Assembly: GCF_004193775.1 (NCBI RefSeq)
Contig: NC_041008.1
Coordinates: forward strand, 2,606,958 to 2,670,957
Reading direction: 5' to 3'
Origin: Glycine soja
Taxonomy: Eukaryota; Streptophyta; Magnoliopsida; Fabales; Fabaceae
Length of the DNA: 64,000 nucleotides
The notes beneath the pieces were generated by a model. That model did no database searches. It saw only the letters and a list, made by a program, of their open reading frames with translations, and was not told the DNA's origin. Positions 13,208 to 24,203 of the stretch are shown here, in pieces (position 1 is the first letter of the stretch; every line of letters begins with the position of its first letter). The position numbers were made by a program, and so were the translations under genes.

Positions 13208-15575
13208 ATGCCCAACACAGTGCCTACTACAGCAACCAGTTCCTCCTCTACTAGTCTGTTTGAGCTTCTCACCGAAATGAAGAAGCAATCCTGTCCAGAA
13301 TCACTCATCTTACAAGCAAAATCTCCCTCCCAATTCTCCTCCGAATGCTGGTTCGACGATGCATGCATCTTGGACATGGATTACTTCGTCAAGACCCTTT
13401 CTGGCATCAAGGCTAAAGGCGTTCGTGCAGACCTTATTGGCTTCATCATCACACACTACGCCTCCAAATGGCTCCCTGACCTCTCCGCAGGTAGAAATTA
13501 TTAGGTAGTCTTAGATCACTACGCGTCCATGCACTCAATCAATATTTACATAACACATGTTAATAACGCTTAATTATGTGCCATTAAAAGATTAGCAGAT
13601 ACTTACTATGATAGTTCTGGACTACTTAATAATTTCTCCTCTATAGGTGACATGGCCGAAAAGGGTCTCACCCAATTCGAGGAATCGCCCGAAAGCGTAA
13701 CAGCTTCGTGGATGAAGAAGAGATTCTTCGTGGAAACCTTGGTGGGTGTTCTGCCTCCTGAGAAGGATGCAATTCCATGCAACTTCCTCCTTCGGCTTCT
13801 GAGAACGGCCAACATGGTTGGGGTTGAGGGTACCTACAGGCAAGAGCTTGAGAAGCGTATTTCGTGGCAGTTGGACCAGGCTTCCTTGAAGGAGTTGGTG
13901 ATTCCATCTTTCAGCCACACTTGTGGGACTCTATTGGATGTTGAGCTGGTCATTAGGCTGGTTAAGAGGTTTGTGAGTTTGGATAGTGAGGGAGCTAAGA
14001 GCGTTGCTTCTTTGGTTAAGGTGGCTAAGTTGGTTGATTCCTACCTGGCTGAGGCTGCTGTGGATGCCAATTTGAGCTTCAACGACTTCGTTACACTTGC
14101 TGCAGCTCTTCCAAGCCATGCAAGAGCAACGGATGATGGCTTGTACAGAGCCATTGATACTTATCTAAAAGTATCTCTTCTTTATTATTGTTATTAATTT
14201 CAAATTGGTTGATTACTAGTTTGGAATTCCTGGTTTTTAGTACTCTAATTCAATTGAAGGAAAAAAAAAGAAAAAAGAACAAGATCACGAGAGAAACAAA
14301 CAAGAGTATATAAATTAGTCAAAAAAAACAGGACTAGAAAATTGAACTGGGAGCTAATTAAGTGAACAAAATGATTTTTGGACATCCCAAATGCTATTCA
14401 ACATCTGGAGATTTTTGAACACCCAACCATCATATCACCTAGCGTTTGTAGCGTACCTATATTTTTCTTTTTTCGTTTTCTCACAGGTGTCTAATAATCA
14501 TTTTTGTTAAGTGAAAATTGGTGTAACTTTTTTTTTTTTTTTATTGAAAAAAATGTTAAGGATTTGTTTTCTGTTTCTTTTTAGGTGAACTCATAATATC
14601 TTTCGATTGAGAAGAAACGATTAGTTATTTGAGACACTAAAATTTGCTTAAGAAGCTAATCTCCCCTAACAAATGCTCTTTTAATTTGTATATATGGACT
14701 TGGGAACAAATACTTGACCACATGCAAGGGGGAGGGTTATTTTCTAACTGTGTTACCCTATGTTAGTGAAACTTAATTATTACTCAAGTATAGGAAACCT
14801 CTCCAATGTACATGTTAAAGCTGGTATTTCAATGCTATAGTAATATTGAGTACTACTATAAATGGTAAATCATAAATTGCCAAAGTTTGATTAGCATTTT
14901 ATCTTTTAAAGTGAAACATTCTCACTTTAGTAGTAGAGCTAAATCCTTGTGTATTATGTACTTTGAGAAAAAAAATTGTTAGGCAGAGGCATGTTGAATG
15001 AATTCTAACTCTGGCTGGCATGCACAATGCAATTGTTATAGGCACATCCAGGAGTGTCAAAGCAAGAAAGGAAGGGCCTGTGCAGGCTAATAGACAGCAG
15101 AAAACTGACAGCAGAGGCCTCACTTCACGCAGCACAAAACGAACGGTTCCCAGTGAGAGCAGTGATTCAGGTGCTACTCTCTGAGCAGAGCAAGCTGAAC
15201 CGGCATGTGGATTGGAGTGGCTCGTTGGTGTGTGTAACAAGAAGCCCTGGAGGGTTGGACTTACCAACACGGTGTCTGTCGAAGCGCGAGGTGAATGCTC
15301 AACAACTCGAGATTAGAAGGCTGAAGGAAGATGTGTACAGGCTGCAAAGCCATTGCAATGCCATGCAGGCACAGATGGAGAGAATGGTGGTGGAAAAGAA
15401 GAAAGGCTTCTTCAAGTGGAAGAAGTTTGCATTTGGCAAGAGTGAGCATGACAAAATGGAACAAGAGCTTCAAGGAAATGGAATGTACACGCCTGCGGAC
15501 CTTAAAACTAGATTGGTCAATGCTAAAGATACTAGTAAGAATAATACTCACAAGTGGAGGAAATCCATGTCATGA
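13208..15575 (+). CDS. NPH3/RPT2-like (NRL) family protein lacking a BTB domain, 3 exons
   Basis: Exons: 13208-13490, 13647-14170 and 15042-15575, all GT-AG, giving 446 residues. NRL proteins act near the plasma membrane in phototropin signalling or auxin transport, and many are CUL3 adaptors through an N-terminal BTB domain. Here the protein starts almost directly at the NPH3 domain (CWFDDACILDMDYFVKT, residues ~50-66). It also has the family block LYRAIDTYLKAHP (~260-272) and the AAQNERFPVRAVIQVL block. A coiled coil (~353-395), a basic KKKGFFKWKKF patch and a KWRKSMS C-terminus follow. The usual family length is about 550-750 residues, so the N-terminal BTB part is missing. The ATG at 13208 is the first in frame. 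An AATAAA signal lies at about 15682. The clade resembles At5g66560/At3g50840 from memory only. Confidence 0.93.
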
Positions 15576-16850
15576 AAACCACAGCCACCACAACTTAGTT
15601 TCTTATGTTCAGCAAATTAATATAGTGTGTATGTTCGTTTTTTGGTGTATGAAATAATGTAAGATCAGCTTTTGTATCTGGAATAAACTCAATAAGGATG
15701 TGAGTATGCCACACTACTCACCTAATGGCTGATGTTCAAATGTTATTGTAGAGTAGCAGGTTTTTAAATTTTGAGTTTGTTTAGGTATTGTAAAGTAGAA
15801 TATTATTGAAATTGTTTTTGAAAGCTTACCTCAATAAATTGAATGTTGTCTAATATTAGAAGTATGTTTGTCTATTTTATGTAGCATAAGAAAAATTATA
15901 ACTATCCTCCCATTTTCTCTTCTATTTCATTTTAATCCATTTTTCTTTCTGTCTCTCTTTTTTATTTGTTCATCAAACCATTCACATCTATTTTTTTTTT
16001 TTAAAGAATCCCTACTTTTTGTCGTACAAGTTCAATAGAATAAACTTGGCCCAATCCATTTAACAACAGGCCCATGAAGCTCTACTTTTTAAGGCTAACT
16101 TAAGACACGTTAAAGAAACCACGGGTTGTTGAGCCATGGCCTCCCAAAAAATAAACACTGTTTAACCAGATTTTTTTTATAATCTTTTTCGTGGCGGTTC
16201 CGCTTATACTGAATCGATAATAGTTGATAAGATTAATTAAATATGGCAGAAAAGAAAAAACAGAATATTAACACTTTAGTTTATTAAAACTTAACTATTT
16301 GTATTTACTCTTTATGATTTTATAGTTTCCACTTTTAGTTTTCTTAAATTGTAAGTTAATTAGATTATGAGTATCATTAATTAGTGTTCTTAGGATATTA
16401 ATTAAAAAATTAAAAAAAAAATATTTATTTTAAAAATATATAAAAATACAAAAAAGTCATGAATAATTTAATTTTATGTTTTCCAATAATTTTTTTAATT
16501 TCTTAACCAATATAATAATTTCTTAATTTTTTTAGTATTTGCCTTAGATTATTAGTATTATTTTTATATTTTTTGTGATAGTAATTGGATTATTATATGC
16601 TTGAGAAGAAAAATGTGTTGAATTATTAAACACGTGGTTACATAGACTAGATTCTGTCTGAAAAAACAGAAGATATTTATATTACGAAAACAAGTTATGG
16701 ATAAGGTGGTGGTTATCGTTGGCAGATGGTAATACACAAAACATAACTATTTACTCTGCTAAGCTCTCTACCACATCACACGCAATTTGACATTGTCGTG
16801 TTCCTTTGCTTTTAACCGATAAACCCTCCTTTCATGTTCTGTAACTCCAA
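15576..16850. other. Intergenic region between NPH3-like and PPR genes
   Basis: Begins with the 3' untranslated region of the NPH3-like gene, including AATAAA near 15682. The rest is AT-rich with poly(T) and poly(A) runs. No gene, RNA or clear repeat element seen. The PPR promoter must lie toward the right end, but I see no convincing TATA box. Confidence 0.6.
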
Positions 16851-19499
16851 ATGGCTGCGTTCGCTAAACCCTCCCATTCCCAACTTCGTGCTCAAAGGGA
16901 TCATCCTCTTCTTCCTTCTACTTCAACTTCAACTTCCAGCAACTTCAAGCTCAAAACATTCACTTTCTCCCACAACTTGCACACACTTCACCCCCCTTTT
17001 AGAAAAGCTAAACATATTTGTGTCTCGAATTCTGCCACTACTACCACCTCCCTCAGCAGCAACCACAACCCAAACTCTCATATTTACCAACTGTGCCTTC
17101 TTGGGAACTTGGACCGTGCCATGAGCTACTTAGACTCCATGCACGAGCTTCGAATTCCCGTTGAAGATGATGCTTACGTTGCCTTGATACGGCTGTGTGA
17201 GTGGAAGAGGGCAAGGAAAGAAGGATCTCGTGTTTACTCCTATGTTTCCATTTCCATGTCCCATTTGAGTCTTCAACTGGGGAATGCCCTTTTGAGCATG
17301 TTTGTGAGGTTTGGGAACTTGGTGGATGCTTGGTATGCTTTTGGGAGAATGGAGAAGAGGAATTTGTTCTCTTGGAATGTTTTGGTTGGTGGGTATGCTA
17401 AAGCTGGCCTCTTTGATGAGGCTTTGGACCTCTATCATAGAATGTTGTGGGTTGGTGTGAAACCTGATGTTTACACTTTCCCTTGCGTTTTGAGGACTTG
17501 TGGTGGCATGCCTAACTTGGTGAGGGGTAGAGAGATCCATGTTCATGTCATAAGGTATGGGTTTGAATCAGATGTCGATGTGGTTAATGCTTTGATAACT
17601 ATGTATGTGAAATGTGGGGATGTCAATACTGCTAGGTTGGTGTTCGACAAAATGCCTAATAGAGACAGGATTTCGTGGAATGCCATGATTTCTGGGTATT
17701 TTGAAAACGGGGTGTGTTTGGAGGGACTGAGATTGTTTGGCATGATGATCAAATATCCGGTTGATCCAGATTTGATGACCATGACCAGTGTGATTACTGC
17801 ATGTGAACTTCTGGGTGATGATAGATTGGGGAGGCAGATTCATGGTTATGTTCTGAGAACGGAGTTCGGGAGAGACCCTTCAATTCATAATTCGTTAATT
17901 CCAATGTACTCATCTGTTGGACTTATTGAGGAAGCTGAAACAGTTTTCTCTCGAACAGAATGTAGAGATGTGGTATCGTGGACTGCGATGATATCAGGTT
18001 ATGAGAACTGTTTGATGCCTCAGAAAGCTCTTGAGACATATAAAATGATGGAAGCAGAAGGTATCATGCCAGATGAAATCACCATAGCCATAGTACTCTC
18101 TGCTTGTTCTTGCTTATGCAATTTAGACATGGGGATGAACCTTCATGAGGTAGCCAAGCAGAAAGGGCTCGTCTCTTATTCGATAGTTGCAAACTCACTC
18201 ATTGACATGTATGCCAAGTGTAAATGCATTGACAAGGCCTTAGAGATTTTCCATTCTACTCTTGAGAAGAATATTGTATCTTGGACATCTATAATCCTTG
18301 GTCTTCGCATCAACAACCGGTGTTTTGAAGCTTTATTTTTCTTCAGGGAGATGATTCGTAGACTGAAGCCAAACTCTGTTACTTTAGTTTGTGTCCTTTC
18401 TGCATGTGCTAGAATAGGAGCTTTGACATGTGGAAAAGAGATCCATGCCCATGCATTGAGAACTGGAGTAAGCTTTGATGGTTTTATGCCCAATGCAATT
18501 TTAGATATGTATGTAAGGTGTGGAAGAATGGAATATGCTTGGAAACAATTTTTCTCAGTTGATCATGAAGTTACCTCATGGAACATTTTGCTAACAGGAT
18601 ATGCAGAACGTGGGAAAGGAGCACATGCTACTGAGCTTTTTCAGAGAATGGTAGAGTCAAACGTTAGTCCTAATGAAGTTACATTTATCTCCATATTATG
18701 TGCTTGCAGCAGATCAGGTATGGTGGCAGAAGGCTTAGAATATTTTAACAGCATGAAGTATAAGTACTCTATTATGCCTAATCTGAAACATTATGCATGT
18801 GTGGTTGATTTACTTGGCCGTTCTGGGAAATTGGAGGAAGCTTATGAATTCATACAGAAAATGCCAATGAAACCAGACCCAGCAGTTTGGGGAGCTTTAT
18901 TAAATTCATGTAGGATTCACCATCATGTTGAACTTGGGGAGCTTGCTGCAGAGAATATCTTTCAAGATGATACAACAAGTGTTGGATACTACATTCTTCT
19001 CTCTAATCTTTATGCTGACAATGGTAAATGGGACAAGGTTGCAGAAGTAAGAAAAATGATGAGACAGAATGGGCTCATAGTAGATCCTGGATGCAGCTGG
19101 GTGGAAGTCAAGGGTACAGTGCATGCTTTTCTCAGCAGTGATAACTTTCACCCTCAAATAAAGGAAATCAATGCACTTCTGGAGCGGTTTTATAAGAAGA
19201 TGAAGGAAGCTGGTGTTGAAGGGCCAGAAAGCAGTCATATGGACATAATGGAAGCTTCCAAGGCTGATATATTTTGTGGGCACAGTGAGAGACTGGCCAT
19301 TGTCTTTGGGCTTATTAATTCTGGCCCTGGGATGCCTATTTGGGTGACAAAGAATTTGTACATGTGCCAAAGTTGCCACAACATTGTCAAATTTATCTCT
19401 AGGGAGGTTCGTAGAGAGATTTCTGTAAGGGATGCTGAACAATTTCACCATTTCAAGGGAGGCATCTGCTCTTGCACGGATGAAGCTTATAGGAGCTAG
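16851..19499 (+). CDS. DYW-class PPR protein, chloroplast RNA editing factor of the VAC1/ECB2 type
   Basis: Intronless, 882 residues. Residues 1-70 are Ser/Thr-rich and basic, fitting a chloroplast transit peptide. From about 78 to 690 it has repeated PLS-type pentatricopeptide motifs, e.g. NALLSMFVRFGNLVDAWYAF and NVLVGGYAKAGLFDEALDLY. Then come E/E+ segments and a DYW deaminase domain (~790-882). In that domain the catalytic HSE is at 811-813, the zinc-binding CxxC at 839 and 842, and HHF...CSC at ~866-875. PPR proteins of this type bind specific plastid transcripts and direct C-to-U editing. Close agreement with Arabidopsis VAC1/ECB2 (editing of accD and ndhF, early chloroplast biogenesis) along the whole length is recalled, not searched. 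The C-terminus ends CTDEAYRS rather than the canonical CxDYW. Start is the first in-frame ATG, ahead of the transit peptide. Confidence 0.96.
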   Translation: MAAFAKPSHSQLRAQRDHPLLPSTSTSTSSNFKLKTFTFSHNLHTLHPPFRKAKHICVSNSATTTTSLSSNHNPNSHIYQLCLLGNLDRAMSYLDSMHELRIPVEDDAYVALIRLCEWKRARKEGSRVYSYVSISMSHLSLQLGNALLSMFVRFGNLVDAWYAFGRMEKRNLFSWNVLVGGYAKAGLFDEALDLYHRMLWVGVKPDVYTFPCVLRTCGGMPNLVRGREIHVHVIRYGFESDVDVVNALITMYVKCGDVNTARLVFDKMPNRDRISWNAMISGYFENGVCLEGLRLFGMMIKYPVDPDLMTMTSVITACELLGDDRLGRQIHGYVLRTEFGRDPSIHNSLIPMYSSVGLIEEAETVFSRTECRDVVSWTAMISGYENCLMPQKALETYKMMEAEGIMPDEITIAIVLSACSCLCNLDMGMNLHEVAKQKGLVSYSIVANSLIDMYAKCKCIDKALEIFHSTLEKNIVSWTSIILGLRINNRCFEALFFFREMIRRLKPNSVTLVCVLSACARIGALTCGKEIHAHALRTGVSFDGFMPNAILDMYVRCGRMEYAWKQFFSVDHEVTSWNILLTGYAERGKGAHATELFQRMVESNVSPNEVTFISILCACSRSGMVAEGLEYFNSMKYKYSIMPNLKHYACVVDLLGRSGKLEEAYEFIQKMPMKPDPAVWGALLNSCRIHHHVELGELAAENIFQDDTTSVGYYILLSNLYADNGKWDKVAEVRKMMRQNGLIVDPGCSWVEVKGTVHAFLSSDNFHPQIKEINALLERFYKKMKEAGVEGPESSHMDIMEASKADIFCGHSERLAIVFGLINSGPGMPIWVTKNLYMCQSCHNIVKFISREVRREISVRDAEQFHHFKGGICSCTDEAYRS

Positions 19500-20740
19500 C
19501 CTGATTAGCAGGAAAACTGTGAGATATGTAGCATCGCATTGAAAAGTCAGAGTCGGAAAATGTTGCAACTTTAAGATCTTGCACGTCAATGATCAACGGG
19601 CCTTTGAATCATCAATCAACCCTATATATAGCATGCTATACAGAGAGCGGGGAAAAATAATGTTATGTCTGTTGTACATAGACATAGGTAGGTATATAGT
19701 TTTTTTACGTAAGTATATATATTTTTTCAACATGTTCACCCCCACCTCCCTTCCAAAAAAGGGGAAAAAAATCAGGACATGTCTGCTCCTGTGGTCCAAG
19801 ATTTTATTGTAACCTACAATCCAACAAAGTGATACAAATAGAATTTTGATGGGGTGGAAATTTACATGGTAAATTCCACAGTGCTATAGTGTTATTGCAA
19901 TTTCTTTATGGTGTCTGTTTTCATAGACATACTAGTAGGAGAAAGCAGTCTTAGACGTAGGAAATTAGGAGACAAATAGTGTGAGATTTGAACATGACTT
20001 CTCATGTATGAGAGGATTCATTCCGATCAAGTACCAAAATGTCTTATGACATTTAATTCAATGAAATGAATGTTCTTTATTTTGCAAGAATATGATTAAA
20101 GAACTTGAAACCTGGGGCCTGATTATGTAAGAAAGAGGAATACCTAGTGCTTTTTATCGTGAGAATTTTCAAATATCAAGCACAAGGCAAAGCTGGAAAG
20201 CTAAAGAAAAATAGGCTTCTTGCAGTAAAAACAAAAGGCTGTTATCACATATTTGACAGTTAAATAACCTTGTATGCAAATGGAACAATGGAATGCATTT
20301 ATTCTACATACAAGTGATCTGTTATGAAGTGTTTCTTCTGTAGTGTTATTTGATGTTATTTTCTGCTCCTTTTCCTTTTCTTCTTGCTTTTGTTCTTTGT
20401 TTGCAAATAGGTTATCTTCAGATGCCCTTTGTTCCTTCAGTTCCTTGTGCATAGGTGTTCTATTAAGGTATGGGACTTGGAGTCCAATATTGGAAGTATG
20501 GGATTCTAGTGTGGCCTTTATAAGCCCTTGGGCTCTTCAATTACAACAGCTAATTTTTGTGTTGTGGTTCTCCCAAGGTTCTTATCAAGTTCTTGGCTGC
20601 CGGACTAGGCAGATACAGAACATAATAGGTTTGCTGCCTCAGTCCTCAAATATGGAATCATCACATATCTCTAGGGTTCCAGCGGCGCTAATAACACTTA
20701 ACAAGTAAAGTGATTGGTTTTGTTCTTTTTTCTATACTAA
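19500..20740. other. Intergenic region with a possible Copia LTR fragment
   Basis: Starts with the PPR 3' region. From about 20460 to 20600 the sequence (ttggagtccaatattgga, tttataagcccttgggctc, ggttctcccaaggttcttat) resembles LTRs of plant Copia elements as I remember them. No gag or pol frames, PBS or second LTR are visible, so it would be a fragment or solo remnant. Nothing else is recognisable. Confidence 0.4.
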
Positions 20741-20759
20741 GGTTCCAGCGGCGCCAATA
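20675..20759 (+). repeat. 19-bp direct repeat at the MOT1 relic start
   Basis: ggttccagcggcgctaata at 20675-20693 recurs at 20741-20759 with one mismatch (t/c). The second copy is in frame with the molybdate transporter relic and encodes VPAAPI. The 47 bp between them is non-coding. It may be a duplication made during an insertion or repair event. Confidence 0.85.
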
Positions 20760-21316
20760 GTGTTTTTGTTTGGCTTAGTGTTGTGTTTTATTCGTGACAC
20801 TTCAATTTTTGGAGATCTTAGGTTTGGGCCTTCGAGGAGGATTTCTTTGGTTAAGATTAAGTGGGAGGATTGGATGATTGGATTTGTCAGCGCTGCAATT
20901 CCGCAAATTCCGTTATTGCGGTTTGTAAGCTGTCTGGGGATTTGTTTCCCGAACGTGAGGCTTCGGCTATGCATGTTTCGGTGAGTGTGGGGCTTATGAA
21001 TTTCGTGGGGTGTTGGTTCGGAGCCATGCCTTGTACTTCTGGTGGTTTGGCGGGACAATACAGGTTCGGAGGTAGGAGTGGTGCTTCGGTGGTGTTCCTC
21101 GGGATTGCAAAGTTGGTTTTTGCTTTGGTGTTTGGGAAACTCTCTTGGGAGAATTTTGGGTCAGTTTCCAATTGAGATTCTTGGGGTGCTTTTGTTGTTT
21201 GCTGGGATTGAGTTGGCTATGGCTGCCAAGGATATGCTTGTTTGTGAGGCTGTTTCTCTCACTGGATCAAGTGGTGCGTTAGGCTTCTTTGTTGGCATTG
21301 TGCTTGGGGTGATGTC
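20742..21316 (+). pseudogene. MOT1-type molybdate transporter pseudogene (C-terminal part)
   Basis: Matches the second half of plant MOT1-type molybdate transporters (SulP-related, no STAS domain), which move molybdate across membranes for molybdenum cofactor enzymes. Recognisable blocks are FLFGLVLCFIRDTSIF, CKLSGDLFPE, VGLMNFVGCWFGAMP, GGLAGQYRFGGRSG and LLFAGIELAMAAKDM. The frame changes twice. Near 20906-20912, sequence is missing between PQIPL and NSVIAVCKL. Near 21136, one extra A follows GGG. About eight codons after AAKDM also seem to be lost. The N-terminal half is absent and the 3' end runs into an inverted-repeat element. It cannot encode a working transporter. Family identity is recalled from Arabidopsis MOT1. 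Confidence 0.85.
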
Positions 21317-21534
21317 AGGTGCACCCAGTATTTTTTTTAAAAATGTCAAAAATATCCCTCTTTTATTTTCTTTCTTAAAATGTTGGATGAACGTGAATAA
21401 ACTATACGGATTAACTTGATTTGTATGATTTACTCACGGTTATTCAGCTTTACGGATCAACATTATTTAAATGGCTCATATGGATTAACTTGAATAAATG
21501 ATATTTTTGTCCTGTTAAAATATTGGGTGCACCT
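21317..21534. mobile_element. Small inverted-repeat element (MITE) abutting the MOT1 relic
   Basis: Terminal inverted repeats of 18 bp (aggtgcacccagtatttt and aaaatattgggtgcacct) match at 17 of 18 positions and weaker pairing extends inward to about 40 bp. The element is 218 bp, AT-rich and non-coding, with internal ggattaacttga-like repeats. I could not find a clear target-site duplication, so the superfamily is open. Confidence 0.7.
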
Positions 21535-24203
21535 AGCCTCAGTCCTTTACTTGCTCTTGAAATTGAGGGAGGTTCATTTTGGGGTTTTGGGTTCTGTCGA
21601 TCAAACAAGACAAGTCTTCTCTTGAGGACGAACAAGCTAGCTTAATTGCCTAAACAACAATTCGATTCAAATTTTGCAAGCTGGTTATTGGGTCGTGGTT
21701 GGAAATTGAAGTAGCTATATGTAGTACTACATGTGCAATTATTTGCAAATTGGCTTCGATCCCGAAAATGATCACCAATGTTGTTGTGATCATGTGGGAA
21801 TCTTTCTGTATTTGTATTGGTGTAATGTAATGCTTCAGATATGGTGTACAATATATGCGTAGTTATTTGTTAACTAGTTATAAATATTAGATAGAGTTCA
21901 TCCATTTGAATAAAGGGCTTTTTGCCAAACTACGATGCAATGGATTGTTGGCGTGCCGTTGGATTGGGAAACATCCGAACGTGGTTGAAGATACTTAGGA
22001 CTTCACAGTCTATAATTCAGTGCTTTGGAATTTGGATGTACTCTCTTTAAGGGTGCTCTGGACTCTAGCTCAAAAGGGATTGTTGCTCATCCATTGTGTA
22101 CGCGTATAGAAACAAACATATCTAAATATTAGTACATGTGTATTTTAATAATAAATTTTATATGTTTATATTTTAAGAATATAGCGTATATTGCATGAAA
22201 AGTTTTGTGATAAACTATTGTTTAATTTTAAAATTATATGAAGTTTTATAACCCTTAGTGGTTCCTATGATAATTATCTTATGACAATGATCATAAGGGA
22301 CTAGATTTGAGACACAAACCCTTAATCTACTTTCTTTCAACTTCTAGTAAATTGATAATTTTTTTTTGATATTTTACAAAATAAAAAATTAAAACGATAA
22401 GTGAAAGTCATTTAATTACTCATTCCATATTTAAGTTTACACTTTAATTTAGTTTTTAAATTTATACTTAATATTTTGCCATAAATTTTGTTTCTTTTAA
22501 TGTCTCGAGAGTTATTATATTATTTTTGAAGCAATGTACTCCAACGCATTTGCTACTTTTCCATTAATTGTTTTTTCTTCAAAATAAAATATATCTTATT
22601 TTACCACGCCAGTGGACTATTACTCATTAGTTGGATAGTTGGCTATTAGTTAAGTTATAGTTGACTATTAGTTAACTTAGAGTTAAGTGATTATTGGCAA
22701 TTTTCTAATATTGTACAAGTTACGTTAGTGCTTGATTGTATTGTAATGTCTTAGATTTACATAACTTAATTTTAATTTCTTCTCACATTATTTTCTTTTA
22801 ATTTTTTTTGCCATGTTACTACAATAACAGCTTAATGGTAATATTATGAAGAGCCTTGTCTGACCTACTACTACTACTAGCCCAGTAAACGTCAACGCAA
22901 GCTGCTCCAAGAATATTAGTTGAAGGCTTGAAGCTTCCAACTCTCTTTATAACCCACTTTATTTGAGAGAACCCTCCTTCAAGCCCACCTCATTATACCA
23001 TGATACTGCTTTTAATTGCATCCTTGAAACTTATTAGGTTTTAGTGTGTCTACAGCTGAAAATTCAAGCATAGTAGAAATTTTATGATGCGTTCTTTCTT
23101 TTTTCATACTCGTCCTCCATTCCCAAACCATGTTATAGTAGAAGGTCTTTTATTTTTTCCTCCAAATAATGTTTAAATAATTTTTTTTTATTTTTTTAAT
23201 TTGTAGAATTTCAACTTAAGTATCAGAACTCAAGAACACTAAATCATCTTATAACATTATGTTATTACTTTTCTTAATTGTTCAATAAAAATATAAAAAT
23301 CATTTTTATTAAATATTTTCTTTATGAAATAAAAACTATTCTTTAGATATTAAAAAATATTAGAGTTTCTTTAAAATTTGAGATTCAATAATAAATATTG
23401 GCCACCAAAGTAAGAAATTACAAATTAAAAAGAGAAGAATATTGTTTTTCTATTTCTATACATATTCTCCAAAGTTTTATTTTTATTCATCCAAAGGTTA
23501 AATACTTAAATAATAAGAAATTAAGAATCCAATTTAAATACACTAATAGTATATAAAAACTGCACTCAAATATAATAAAATAAAAACACACCACTAAAGT
23601 TAGAAATCATAATTTTAAATGTGAGATTTCTTTACATATTTTCAAAAAAAAAAATGATATTAAATGAATGATAAATACACGCCACCAAACTAAGATATTA
23701 AAAATTAAAAAGAAAAAAGAATATTGTCTTTCGATTTATTTTAGTGAAAAAAAGGAAGCAAAATAGTTTGGATCTGGAAGACCAAACAGACGACAGCTAC
23801 TTCTAATCTTCTACTTCAAGTCTTCCATCTTACGTTAAAGTCCATTGTTGCTTCTTCTGTCTTCCAACTTCCATTTCTCTCACTTGAAAATCCCGCAATC
23901 TCGCTTCAAACACCAGTCACAGCAAACAGTGATACTTTGATCCGTGTCAGATTCAGGTTTGTTCTCTCACTTGTTTCGGACCTTGAGCCTTCACTTGTTA
24001 TGCTTTTGTTTCTTCTCTTTAGATCTTCTTTTGAGACTCTGATCTGTGGTTGCTTTTGTGTGCTGCCTGCATTTCCATCCCTATTGGTAGTCGTGGATGT
24101 AATGAAGCTCATTTTTTCATTGAATCTCGACAAGAAAACCATTTGGGTCTCTTAGTTTACTGGATTTCTAAAGAAAAGTGATTAACTTTTGTTGCCCGGA
24201 ATC
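21535..24203. other. Intergenic region and 5' leader of the DUF2921 gene
   Basis: No coding region recognised to the left of about 23.8 kb. It contains a 22-bp tandem repeat and AT-rich sequence. From about 23800 a CT-rich stretch looks like the 5' leader of the next gene. A possible leader intron runs from a donor at 23957 (attcag before gtttgt) to an acceptor at 24155 (gtctcttag), judged only by splice motifs. Confidence 0.5.
22638..22681. repeat. 22-bp tandem duplication
   Basis: Two adjacent 22-bp units, gttggctattagttaagtta and gttgactattagttaactta (first 20 bases of each), differ at three positions. Preceding and following sequence carries partial further units. Confidence 0.8.

Noticed and set aside
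18906..19589. 227-residue open frame on the reverse strand
   Set aside because: Lies antisense to the PPR coding region and has no conserved motifs; it is a shadow of that gene.
24189..24203. Start of the DUF2921 protein at an upstream TTG
   Set aside because: Plants start almost always at ATG; the ATG at 24204 leads directly into a good signal peptide.
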